A DNA stretch of 64,000 nt from Anaeromusa acidaminophila DSM 3853. GTDB lineage: Bacteria > Bacillota > Negativicutes > Anaeromusales > Anaeromusaceae. The stretch is taken from contig NZ_KB894586.1 of NCBI RefSeq assembly GCF_000374545.1, positions 114,249-178,248 on the forward strand, given 5' to 3'. Shown here piece by piece: positions 1 through 7,693 of the stretch. Position 1 is the first letter of the stretch. Each line of letters opens with the position of its first letter. The notes beneath the pieces are model-generated. The model did not search any database, was not told the origin of the DNA, and worked only from the letters and a program-made list of their open reading frames with translations. Both the position numbers and the translations under genes were made by a program.

Positions 1-1
1 G

Positions 2-397
2 ACCAATTTTTTAATGCCTTTGGAGGAAGAGGAAGAAGTTGCTGCAGCAGCACCTGTGCGGCAAAGCAAAAACCAGCCTCAACTGACCGTGCATGAAGGC
101 GCTGCCAGACGGGGGGAAGAGTTTTCCATTACCGTGGTAGTCCCGCGGGCTTACGAAAATGTTTGTTCCTATGCAGATTTCTTGTTGCAGGGTAAAGGCC
201 TAATTGTTAATTTTTCTTGCTTAACCGCAGAGGAACAGCGTTCTATGGCTGATTTTCTCGAGGGAGTTTGCGCTGTATGCGAGGCGGGTTCTTTGATGGT
301 AGAAGAACGTCTCATTATTTATGCACCGCAGCAAGTAGAGATTGAAAAGCAGCTTTTTGGCGGATATTCCGTTCCTGCTTATGGCAAACACGCTTAA
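2..397 (+). CDS. sepF: Cell division protein SepF, C-terminal part (truncated by window edge)
   Basis: SepF binds the conserved tail of FtsZ, polymerises into rings and tethers the Z-ring to the membrane. The reading frame is open from base 2 to the stop at 397, so the membrane-binding N-terminus lies upstream of the window. What is visible is a run of glutamates, a linker, and then the globular SepF domain from about residue 50: a beta-strand followed by a PRAYE segment, then the IVNFSCL strand, the helix with DFLEGV and a final strand ending in IYAPQQVEIE. These match the order of elements in SepF. A clear intrinsic terminator follows at once. An in-frame ATG at 14 exists, but the upstream open frame makes it a poor start. 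The family call is by recognition, not by search. Confidence 0.75.
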   Translation, partial: TNFLMPLEEEEEVAAAAPVRQSKNQPQLTVHEGAARRGEEFSITVVVPRAYENVCSYADFLLQGKGLIVNFSCLTAEEQRSMADFLEGVCAVCEAGSLMVEERLIIYAPQQVEIEKQLFGGYSVPAYGKHA

Positions 398-410
398 AAA
401 ACGGGTACGA

Positions 411-437
411 AACCTCCCCAATAGGGGAGGTTTTTTT
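411..437 (+). terminator. Intrinsic terminator after sepF
   Basis: Nine-base arms AACCTCCCC and GGGGAGGTT enclose a four-base loop and run into seven T residues. It separates sepF from ridA. Confidence 0.9.
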
Positions 438-475
438 ACTTCATTTTTCAACAATGCATGAAAGGCGGTTTTTTT

Positions 476-859
476 ATGAAACAAGTTGTATTTACTTCAC
501 AAGCCCCCGCGGCGATTGGACCCTACTCTCAGGCAATTCGCGCAGGAGAATGGCTTTTCTTATCTGGACAGATTCCTGTGGACCCGGCAACCGGCGAAGT
601 TGCAGGCACTGATGTGCGCACGCAGGCTCGCCAAGTTTTGAAGAATATACAAGCTGTTTTGGCGGAGGCAGGCACTACGGTACAGGCGGTTGTCAAGACG
701 ACGGTATTTTTAAAGGACCTTCAGGACTTTCAAGCTTTTAATGAGGAGTATGCTAAAGTATTTGCCAGCGAAGCTCCTGCGCGGTCCTGCGTAGAAGTGG
801 CGCGATTGCCGAAAGACGTGCTGGTAGAAATTGAAGCGGTTGTTATTATTAAGCCATGA
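476..859 (+). CDS. ridA: RidA family 2-iminobutanoate/2-iminopropanoate deaminase
   Basis: RidA hydrolyses the reactive enamine/imine products released by PLP enzymes such as threonine dehydratase, protecting other PLP enzymes from damage. The 127-residue protein carries the family N-terminus (AIGPYSQAI), the LFLSGQIP strand and the C-terminal signature with the substrate-binding arginine in PARSCVEVARLPKD followed by VEIEAV. I start it at ATG 476 because AAAGGCGG lies seven bases upstream; an ATG at 458 in the same frame lacks a ribosome-binding site and adds unrelated residues. Its stop overlaps the start of ilvA (ATGA), so enzyme and clean-up enzyme are probably translationally coupled, which fits the known biochemistry well. 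Confidence 0.95.
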   Translation: MKQVVFTSQAPAAIGPYSQAIRAGEWLFLSGQIPVDPATGEVAGTDVRTQARQVLKNIQAVLAEAGTTVQAVVKTTVFLKDLQDFQAFNEEYAKVFASEAPARSCVEVARLPKDVLVEIEAVVIIKP

Positions 860-2088
860 GCGGAGAAATTCAAAAAATGAAGCCGGAATTGACGCTTCCG
901 GAAGTTTATACGGCGGCTAGACGCCTTAAAGGCGTCATTCACCGAACTTTATTGGATCATAGCCATACTTTCAGTTCCATCACAGGTTGTGAAACCTATT
1001 TGAAGCTGGAAAATCTCCAGAAAACAGGCTCCTTTAAGATCCGGGGCGCTTATAATAAAATTCAGACTCTCACGCCGGAGGAGCGAGCCTGCGGTGTAAT
1101 TGCGGCGTCTGCTGGCAATCATGCGCAAGGGGTGGCCTATGCGGCGGCGCAGGCTGGCATTCCGTCTGTCATTGTTATGCCGGAGCATGCGCCTTTGGCG
1201 AAAGTGGTAGCTACTAAAGGCTATGGTGCAGAAGTTGTCTTGGCTGGAGCAACTTATGACGAATCTTATGAACATGCCTGCCGCCTGCAGCGCGAGCGGG
1301 GGCTGGTCTTTGTACATGCCTTCAATGACCCCTATGTCATGGCGGGACAAGGTACGATCGGTTTGGAAATTCTGGAAGATTTGCAGGATCTCGAGGCCAT
1401 TGTGGTGCCTGTGGGCGGCGGCGGTCTGATTGCCGGCATCGCTCTGGCGGTTAAACAAGTGGCGCCTCATGTTAAAGTGTATGGCGTCCAAGCTGCAGGA
1501 GCGCCGGCTATGCATTTATCGAAAAAAGCCGGCTGCTATCAGACTACAGAATGCGCTGTAACGATTGCGGACGGCATTGCCGTGAAGCAGCCAGGCAATT
1601 TGACGTATGATATTGTCCAAAAGTACGTGGACGATGTAGTCGTAGTAGAAGATGAAGAGATTGCAGAAACGATCTTATTGCTCTTGGAACGCTCCAAATT
1701 GATGGTAGAAGGCGCTGGCGCTACTTCGTTAGCCGCGCTGCTGTTCCAGAAACTCTCCTGCAAAGGTAAAGTTGCCGCGGTTCTTTCGGGCGGCAATATT
1801 GACGTGAATTTCATTTCCCAGATTATCGAGCATGGTCTCGTCAAGTCGGGGCGGCGAGTGAAAATTCTGACCCGTATTGCGGATCGTCCCGGAGAACTAA
1901 GTCGTTTGCTGGACCGCATTGCGCAGCTCCACGGCAATGTTATGCAGGTCTTTCATGACCGCGCTGAGCGCTGCCTGCCGTTAGGACAGGCGGTGGTGGA
2001 AATCAGTCTGGAGACGCGGGATGAGGCTCATTGCCAAAGTATTTTGGAAGAGTTGACAGCACGGGGTTATGCGGTAGAGCGGGATTAA
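856..2088 (+). CDS. ilvA: Threonine ammonia-lyase with C-terminal ACT domain
   Basis: This PLP enzyme converts threonine to 2-oxobutanoate and ammonia, either for isoleucine synthesis or for threonine catabolism. The catalytic lysine is K61 in the SFKIRGA motif. The glycine-rich phosphate-binding loop (VGGGGLIAG) lies near residue 190, and a single ACT domain starts near residue 330 (KILTRIADRPGELSRLL). At 410 residues it has the length of the short single-ACT form (also called TdcB in Firmicutes), so it could be the anabolic or the catabolic enzyme. It overlaps ridA by four bases. A terminator follows, so ridA-ilvA is a two-gene unit. Confidence 0.92.
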   Translation: MSGEIQKMKPELTLPEVYTAARRLKGVIHRTLLDHSHTFSSITGCETYLKLENLQKTGSFKIRGAYNKIQTLTPEERACGVIAASAGNHAQGVAYAAAQAGIPSVIVMPEHAPLAKVVATKGYGAEVVLAGATYDESYEHACRLQRERGLVFVHAFNDPYVMAGQGTIGLEILEDLQDLEAIVVPVGGGGLIAGIALAVKQVAPHVKVYGVQAAGAPAMHLSKKAGCYQTTECAVTIADGIAVKQPGNLTYDIVQKYVDDVVVVEDEEIAETILLLLERSKLMVEGAGATSLAALLFQKLSCKGKVAAVLSGGNIDVNFISQIIEHGLVKSGRRVKILTRIADRPGELSRLLDRIAQLHGNVMQVFHDRAERCLPLGQAVVEISLETRDEAHCQSILEELTARGYAVERD

Positions 2089-2090
2089 AA

Positions 2091-2133
2091 AAAGCCGGCA
2101 AGTACTCGTTAAAAGAGAGCTTGCCGGCTTTTT
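2091..2133 (+). terminator. Intrinsic terminator after ilvA
   Basis: Arms AAAGCCGGCAAG and CTTGCCGGCTTT pair perfectly and end in a T tract. The ribosome-binding site of the next gene begins directly behind it. Confidence 0.9.
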
Positions 2134-2148
2134 AAGGAGGATATAAAA

Positions 2149-3237
2149 TTGAAAATTCAACAGATTCGCTTGGGGAAAGTGCGTATTCCTTTAAAAAAGC
2201 CTTTTAAAACCGCCCTGCGAGAAGTTTTTTTTGCCGAGGATATTATTGTGCAGGTCGTGGCGGATACTGGCGAAGTTGGCTTTGGCAATGCCCCGCCTAC
2301 GCTGGTAATCACTGGCGACGGCCAGCAGTCGGTTGCGGCGGCGATACGAGAGGTATTAGCTCCTAAGCTGGTGGGGATGGATGTGGACAATCTTGAAGGA
2401 ATTATGACGACCATTCAAGGGGCGCTGCATCAAAATTATTCGGCGAAAGCCGCTATGGATATTGCAATCCATGATTTGTTTTGCAAACGCTATGGCATGC
2501 CGTTGCATCGCTTTCTGGGCGGTTATCGTCAAAGTCTGCAGACGGACCTGACTATCAGCGTTAATGCGCCGGAAGAAATGGTGGAAGACTCTTTGGCTGC
2601 TGTCGCGGCAGGATACCGGGAACTGAAAATCAAGGTAGGCACCGATGCGGCCTTGGATTTGAAGCGCGTCCAAGCCATCCGCCAGGCCGTAGGGAATGAG
2701 ATTCGCCTGCGTTTAGATGCAAATCAAGGGTGGAAAGCGAAAGAAGCGGTGCGAACCATTCGGAGTTTTGAAGATAAAGGGCTTGATATTGAACTAATCG
2801 AACAGCCGGTGGCGGCGCATGACTTTGCTGGACTCAAATATGTTACTGAGAATGTGGAAACTAATATTATGGCGGATGAAGCGGCTTTTGGTCCGGTAGA
2901 GGTGTTTCAGCTCTTGTCTATGCGAGCATGCGATCTGATCAGCATTAAGCTGATGAAAGCCGGCGGTATTTATAATGCCGTAAAAATTCTTAATTTAGCC
3001 GAAACCATGGGCGTAGAGTGCATGATGAGCTGCATGCTGGAAAGCAATGTAGGCATTACTGCTGCGGCCAGCCTGGCTGCTGCCAGAAAGAACATTACTA
3101 GAGCCGATTTGGATGCGGCGGTGCTGCTGGCGGAAGAACCGGTAGCGGGCGGCGTTTCTTACGCCGGCAATCAAATTCTGCTCTCAGAAGTACCCGGACT
3201 GGGTATCACGGAAGTAGTTGGCTGGGAAGAGATTTAA
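2149..3237 (+). CDS. Dipeptide epimerase (enolase superfamily, Ala-Glu epimerase type)
   Basis: Members of this family epimerise dipeptides such as L-Ala-D/L-Glu during murein peptide recycling. The 362-residue protein has the enolase-superfamily layout: an N-terminal capping domain (IRLGKVRIPLKKPF), then a barrel with the LKIKVGTD strand carrying the catalytic lysine, metal ligands in RLDANQGW, LIEQPV and MADEA, and the second catalytic lysine in ISIKLMKAGG. The start is TTG at 2149, eight bases after AAGGAGG. It is a single gene between two terminators. The exact dipeptide specificity cannot be read from sequence; muconate-cycloisomerase-like relatives share the same fold. Confidence 0.88.
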   Translation: MKIQQIRLGKVRIPLKKPFKTALREVFFAEDIIVQVVADTGEVGFGNAPPTLVITGDGQQSVAAAIREVLAPKLVGMDVDNLEGIMTTIQGALHQNYSAKAAMDIAIHDLFCKRYGMPLHRFLGGYRQSLQTDLTISVNAPEEMVEDSLAAVAAGYRELKIKVGTDAALDLKRVQAIRQAVGNEIRLRLDANQGWKAKEAVRTIRSFEDKGLDIELIEQPVAAHDFAGLKYVTENVETNIMADEAAFGPVEVFQLLSMRACDLISIKLMKAGGIYNAVKILNLAETMGVECMMSCMLESNVGITAAASLAAARKNITRADLDAAVLLAEEPVAGGVSYAGNQILLSEVPGLGITEVVGWEEI

Positions 3238-3274
3238 AAAAGGAACCGCTGCAGGAGGCAGCGGTTCCTTTTTA
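3236..3274. terminator. Bidirectional terminator between convergent genes
   Basis: A stem built from GGAACCGCTGC and GCAGCGGTTCC is flanked by A and T runs on both sides, so it can serve the epimerase gene and the convergent DUF3298 gene. Confidence 0.85.
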
Positions 3275-3964
3275 ATTGTCCAAAGCCAGTTCGGGCACCA
3301 ATATGTCCTTGAGGGCGTCAAAGGGGACGACAAAACGCAGGATGCCATCGCTGGCAGGACTAATTTCACAAGGTTCGTAGTAAAGCACAAGCCCTTCGGG
3401 GGTCAAGTAGAAAGCCTTTTGATTGGTTATTCCTCGGAAGTCCCAGTGAGAGCCGCTGCGGCGGTTAATGTCGTCCCGAATCCATTGCTCGAGGCGGTCG
3501 CGATAGGCGGCTTGGGGAATAAATAAATCCTTTAATTCTAGAACCTGCCCTTTTTGATAACGCAAGGTCATAGTATGAAATTTAACCAAATCAGGAGAAG
3601 CGTCAAAAATTGCGTAGCTTTTTTGGGTGAGGCTAAGTACGTCTGCGCCATTATAGGCTACATAGTATTCCGAGAAAAAATGGTTGCGCTGGTTGTATTC
3701 CAAAGGAAGCTGGCCGTCTGCGGTCATACGGTGGATTTCCAACTGATATTTTTCCCAGTCTTTTTGCACTTCTAGCAGCAGCAATTGGTTGATTTGAAAT
3801 TCCAGCTTAGGCCGCTGGGTTCGCTGCAGCTGCGGGATGAAGGCGCTGCCTTTTGGGGTTTCGGCAAACGCTTGAGGGACAACTTGAAAGAAAGCGTCGG
3901 CCTTGGCTGTAGGAAATACGCTTAGACAGGCAAGCAGTAAAAACGCAAAGCAGGCTTGTTTCAT
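3272..3964 (-). CDS. Secreted DUF3298 (RsiV-like) protein
   Basis: The 230-residue protein begins with a classic signal peptide: MKQACF, a hydrophobic stretch, then a small-residue cleavage region near residue 22 (AKADA). The mature part matches the DUF3298 fold also found in the extracytoplasmic half of the lysozyme-sensing anti-sigma factor RsiV: an FFSEYYVAYNGAD strand pair, LVKFHTMTL, LELKDLF, and a C-terminal block with LTPEGLVLYYEPCEI. There is no anti-sigma domain and no sigma gene nearby, so it probably acts as a stand-alone exported protein. The start follows an excellent AAGGAGGT. Function unknown; lysozyme or glycan binding is only a guess from the fold. Confidence 0.75.
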   Translation of the reverse strand: MKQACFAFLLLACLSVFPTAKADAFFQVVPQAFAETPKGSAFIPQLQRTQRPKLEFQINQLLLLEVQKDWEKYQLEIHRMTADGQLPLEYNQRNHFFSEYYVAYNGADVLSLTQKSYAIFDASPDLVKFHTMTLRYQKGQVLELKDLFIPQAAYRDRLEQWIRDDINRRSGSHWDFRGITNQKAFYLTPEGLVLYYEPCEISPASDGILRFVVPFDALKDILVPELALDN

Positions 3965-4104
3965 CAGAGGACCTCCTTTGAAGTCAGTTCTTGTAGGAGT
4001 AATTCGCTGTCTAGATGCTAAAACCTTCTGGGCGTGAGGAGCAAAGAGAAAGCAAAAAGGAGAGGGAATTTTTCAAGAGCATTATGAAGACAAATGGATC
4101 AGAA

Positions 4105-4160
4105 TCAAAAAATCAAAGCCTTCTCGGACGGCATTGCGCATGTCCAAGAAGGCTTTGATT
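4105..4160 (-). terminator. Intrinsic terminator after the class III aminotransferase
   Basis: Read on the minus strand, 14-base arms (4147-4160 with 4111-4124) enclose a loop of about 22 bases and run into a T tract. Confidence 0.85.
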
Positions 4161-4175
4161 CATGTTATAAAGGTC

Positions 4176-5468
4176 TTAGCGGCAGATCTTTGTAAGAGAG
4201 TCGTCCAGGGCGTCAAGGAGCCGGGCGAGGTCGCTTTCCTCAATAACCAGAGGAGGCTGGAAGGCCAGTACATTACGGCCCGGGCCATTTTTGCCGATCA
4301 AGAAGCCTTTGTTTTTGAGGTCTTCTAAAATAGCATCTACCCAGTCGCTGGCGGCAGAGCCGTCTGGTAGGACAATTTCTGCGCCGAGCATTAAGCCTAG
4401 GCCGCGTACGTCGCCGATAGCTGGATGGCGCTGTTGCAGTTCCTGCAGTCCTTTTTTTAGGTAAGCCCCAAGTTTGGCGGCGCGTTCGGGCAGATTATGC
4501 TCCTTGAGATAGCGTAAAGTAGCCAAGGAGGCGGTGGCGGTCACTGGGTTGCCGCCCAGTGTAGAGGCACCGGGGCGGGTGTAGCTGTCGGCGACAGCAG
4601 CGGTAGCAGTGAACGCTCCCACCGGGGTACCGTTGCCGAGGGCTTTAGCCATGGTCATGATATCCGGGGTAATGCCATAGTGCTCGCAGGCAAACCATTT
4701 GCCGGTACGGCCAAAGCCGGTCTGTACTTCATCAATGACCAGAAGAATGCCGTAATGATCCAGGATTTCCTTAACGCGCTGGAAATAACCGGCAGGCGGC
4801 GTGATGATGCCGCCGTTGCCCTGGATGGGTTCGGCAAAAAAAGCGGCGACTTGTCCGGAGGTAGAAAACTTGATAACATTTTCTATTTCGTCGGCGCAGG
4901 CCAGATTGCATTCCGGATGGCGCTTGCCCAGAGGACAGCGATAGCAATACGCGTTAGGCGCAAAGTGGATGCCGCCTACAGGAGCCGGATCGGTGCGCCA
5001 CATGCCGATGCCTGTGAGACTCATAGTCAGTTTCGTGCGTCCATGCAGGCCTTGCCGCAGCGCGATGAATTCATGGCGGTTTGTATGTAAGGTTGCCAGC
5101 AAAGCGGCGCCTTCATTGGCTTCGGTGCCGGAGGAGCAAAAGAATGTTTTTTGCAGTTCCCCAGGCGTTACTTGCGCTAAGGATTCTGCTAAATTGACAA
5201 TGGGCTCGGTAAGATAAATAGTGCAGGTATGTTGGAGCGTTTCCACCTGCTTGCAGATTTCTTTGGTGATTTCCGGATTGCAGTGGCCGCAGTTAACGAC
5301 AGACACTCCGGCAAAACAGTCCAAATACTCTTTGCCGTTCTGGTCGTAAAGATGCTGCATACTGCCGCGTACCAGCTGCATGGGCTCCTGGAAAAAATGG
5401 TAGACACAGGGAATCATATATTCTTTCTTTTTGCGAAGAATTTCCTCTGGACCGATAAACTGACTCAT
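4176..5468 (-). CDS. Class III PLP aminotransferase (AGXT2-like)
   Basis: Class III aminotransferases move amino groups from omega- or alpha-amino donors to 2-oxo acids. The 430-residue protein shows YLDCFAGVSVVNCGH near residue 50, SSGTEANE in the cofactor site, LVIDEVQTGFGRTG with the PLP-interacting aspartate, and the Schiff-base lysine in MAKALGNG. The insert with YCYRCPLGKRHPEC resembles alanine-glyoxylate aminotransferase 2 and bacterial relatives rather than ornithine or GABA enzymes. Substrate is not certain. A divergent-looking 240-base region precedes it, with a structured element that could be a leader on this strand or a separate RNA on the other. Confidence 0.88.
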   Translation of the reverse strand: MSQFIGPEEILRKKKEYMIPCVYHFFQEPMQLVRGSMQHLYDQNGKEYLDCFAGVSVVNCGHCNPEITKEICKQVETLQHTCTIYLTEPIVNLAESLAQVTPGELQKTFFCSSGTEANEGAALLATLHTNRHEFIALRQGLHGRTKLTMSLTGIGMWRTDPAPVGGIHFAPNAYCYRCPLGKRHPECNLACADEIENVIKFSTSGQVAAFFAEPIQGNGGIITPPAGYFQRVKEILDHYGILLVIDEVQTGFGRTGKWFACEHYGITPDIMTMAKALGNGTPVGAFTATAAVADSYTRPGASTLGGNPVTATASLATLRYLKEHNLPERAAKLGAYLKKGLQELQQRHPAIGDVRGLGLMLGAEIVLPDGSAASDWVDAILEDLKNKGFLIGKNGPGRNVLAFQPPLVIEESDLARLLDALDDSLTKICR

Positions 5469-5529
5469 AAAACAACCACCTTTCTTTTAAGGAAATACTG
5501 CTTTATTCGCAGCTCACGCTAAAAAGGTC

Positions 5530-5634
5530 TTGATTCGGCGCTCTCATGAAAGCAGTGGGTTTATGTACGGCAGCCGACCCGTAAACGGGCCGGCTCCTTT
5601 GGTTATGATAAGCAAAGTAAGCATTTGCTTTTTT
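5530..5634 (+). ncRNA. Candidate structured RNA (6S-like or cis-acting leader; unproven)
   Basis: The intergenic region between the U32 gene and the aminotransferase gene is unusually structured. A hairpin with ten-base arms lies at 5572-5595 (loop TAAA, one A-C mismatch on the plus strand that becomes a G-U pair on the minus strand). A second hairpin at 5610-5630 ends in T residues on the plus strand, like an intrinsic terminator. The terminator favours a plus-strand transcript; the G-U pair favours a minus-strand leader of the aminotransferase. The block between them is GC-rich and unlike coding DNA. I cannot match it with certainty to any known family; 6S RNA is one possibility. The 5' end is not defined. 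Confidence 0.3.
5610..5634 (+). terminator. Terminator-like hairpin with plus-strand T tract
   Basis: Arms AAGCAAA and TTTGCTT with a seven-base loop are followed by TTTT. No plus-strand protein gene lies upstream, so it would end the candidate RNA. Confidence 0.45.
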
Positions 5635-5710
5635 ATATATCTTTCACAACCCTCATTCGTGCCCTCCGAGTACTCCCTTTACTCTTGTTTAAAGACTGGT
5701 TTCTCTGACT

Positions 5711-7642
5711 TTAACGAGAAATACGGTAACGGAAAGCGCCAATGCCCAAGGGGCGTGGGCTGGCTTCGCTTAAGGCGGTTAAAGCGTCAGCAGAGAACGC
5801 ATACGCTTCTTTTTTTGCAGCCAGTTCGTCAAGTTCTTTGCGGTAAGCTTTGGTGATTTTCCCCACCAAAGCTGGAGCGTAATGCTGGCCTTCAATACGA
5901 TAGCTGCCGACAGAGGTCAACGCGGATAGGAAGGGCAGCAGGCAAAGATCTTTAGCGAAGAGAACATGATTGCGCTCATACTGATCGATGGCAATGGGGT
6001 GAATCTGCCCGGCGGTGTCCAGCAGTCCGTAGGAACGGTCAGCGTTCGCTTTTTCCAAGCCAAGGATAGCTTCCGGCAAATGGTGGTCCATGATCATGGC
6101 TTCTAACGGTCCGTGGACAATCATTTCCAGCGGCAAGGGGGTGTGTTGGCAAAGATCCCAAATCTGTTCGCAGGTTGCTTCTGCGGAGACGGTTCCTTGG
6201 CGTAGGCCGTTGTCTTGCAGCCACTTGGCGGTAACGCCGTTAAACAGATTCAAAGAAAGATCGCCATAGATCGGCAAGACGGCATGTTCCTTTGCTAGAC
6301 GAAGCATGCCGATGCTGCTGACCATCAGGCCGTCAAGGCCCAACCCAGCGGCATGTTTGAACAAATGAGACCATTCGCTGCACTCTCGTTCCAAGGTAAT
6401 ACGGGGGGCTGCAACAACCACTTTAGCGTTTGCCGCATGCGCTTCTTGGGCCAGGGCTTTTAAATTTTCTTTCGTCCAAGGACGGTGGGGCAGAAAGCTT
6501 TCGCCGCCTACATACAAGGTATTGGCGCCGTTTTCCAAAGCTTCTGCCGCAGCGGCGCGGTCCGCTACGCGTACGGACAACTTTGGATTATGAGGGAAAT
6601 CGGCGGCGTTTGGCTGCTTCGGCAAAGCGATTGGCGTATCGAGACCGGGCTCTACAACGGCTTGACTGAAAAACCGCGGCTCTCGTTCGCCTGTGTAGCC
6701 GATGGCGGCGGCGCCGGGATTGCCGAAGGAATAGCAGGTGGAAAGATCGCGGGAACGGTTTTCCTGCATCTCCTGCCACTCTTTTTCGGTTAAGTAATAG
6801 CCGGTGGGATCGTCAAAATAACGATCAATGGCGCTGCTGTAGAGTCGGACAATGTTGCTCACAAAGTCGGCGGTGCGCATGCGTCCTTCGATCTTAAAGG
6901 AGCATACGCCGGCTTGAATGAGTTCCGGCAGGTGATTATACAGGCACATGTCTTTTAAAGCCAGCTTGTAGGGTCCCTGCTCGCCGGACTCCAAGACGTC
7001 GCCGGTTTTGGCGTCAACCAACTGATACGGCCAGCGGCAGGGCTTGAGGCAGCGGCCGCGGTTGGAACTTTGTCCGAAGAGTACGCCGGAGTGAATGCAT
7101 TGACCGCTTTGGGCGATGCACATGTCGCCGTGAATGAAGTACTCAATTTCAATGCCTGTGCGTTCTTTAAGAAGACGCAGCTGATCCAGCGTCATTTCCC
7201 GGTTGGTAACAACGCGGGTCAGGCCGTAAGCTTGCAATTGCCGCACGGCATGCTCGTTATGGGTGTTCATCATGACCGAGGCATGCAAGGGAACCGTAAA
7301 GCCGGTTTCCTTGGCCAACTGCAGAATGGACAGGTCCTGTACGATCAGGGCGTCAGGCTGCAGCTTTTGCAATAGTTCCAAGTATTGGCGCATGCCTGGC
7401 ATTTCCCGGTCACTGATCAAATTGTTTACGGTTACATACAGCTTGACATTGCGTTCGTGGGCGTAGGCAATGGCTCGAGCCAGTTTTTCATCATCGAAAT
7501 TGGTGTCAGTGCGGTGCATACGCATATTAAAGCGTTTGCCTCCGAGATATACAGCATCCGCACCGGCGCCGATGGCGGCTTCCAGTACATCCCAGTTGCC
7601 GACAGGGGCAAGAATTTCCACGCTTTGACGAGTCAGTTCCAT
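5711..7642 (-). CDS. Peptidase U32 family protein with two tandem barrel repeats
   Basis: U32 proteins were called collagenase-like proteases, but studied members act in hydroxylation of tRNA or rRNA bases. The first half has the family core: EILAPVGNWDVLEAAIGAGADAVY, YLGGKRFN, then YFIHGDMCIAQSG with the cysteines of GQC, GRCLKPCRW and a later SFKIEGRM motif. The second half, from about residue 370, repeats the pattern in weaker form (VADRAAAAEALENGANTLYVGG, MIVHGPLEAMI, SYRIEGQHY) but without the cysteine set, so it looks like a decayed duplicate. I prefer ATG 7642, nine bases after GGAGAG; ATG 7651 and TTG 7681 in frame have poorer sites. It follows the substrate-binding gene by about 50 bases, so the two may be co-transcribed. 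Confidence 0.85.
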   Translation of the reverse strand: MELTRQSVEILAPVGNWDVLEAAIGAGADAVYLGGKRFNMRMHRTDTNFDDEKLARAIAYAHERNVKLYVTVNNLISDREMPGMRQYLELLQKLQPDALIVQDLSILQLAKETGFTVPLHASVMMNTHNEHAVRQLQAYGLTRVVTNREMTLDQLRLLKERTGIEIEYFIHGDMCIAQSGQCIHSGVLFGQSSNRGRCLKPCRWPYQLVDAKTGDVLESGEQGPYKLALKDMCLYNHLPELIQAGVCSFKIEGRMRTADFVSNIVRLYSSAIDRYFDDPTGYYLTEKEWQEMQENRSRDLSTCYSFGNPGAAAIGYTGEREPRFFSQAVVEPGLDTPIALPKQPNAADFPHNPKLSVRVADRAAAAEALENGANTLYVGGESFLPHRPWTKENLKALAQEAHAANAKVVVAAPRITLERECSEWSHLFKHAAGLGLDGLMVSSIGMLRLAKEHAVLPIYGDLSLNLFNGVTAKWLQDNGLRQGTVSAEATCEQIWDLCQHTPLPLEMIVHGPLEAMIMDHHLPEAILGLEKANADRSYGLLDTAGQIHPIAIDQYERNHVLFAKDLCLLPFLSALTSVGSYRIEGQHYAPALVGKITKAYRKELDELAAKKEAYAFSADALTALSEASPRPLGIGAFRYRISR

Positions 7643-7693
7643 TTTTTTCATCTCTCCATATCTTTCAACAATCTCACTCAAAGGAGGCTGGCT

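Noticed and set aside
5530..5856. Open frame of 108 codons in the U32-aminotransferase gap
   Set aside because: It covers the hairpins, runs into the U32 gene on the opposite strand and has no recognisable protein pattern.
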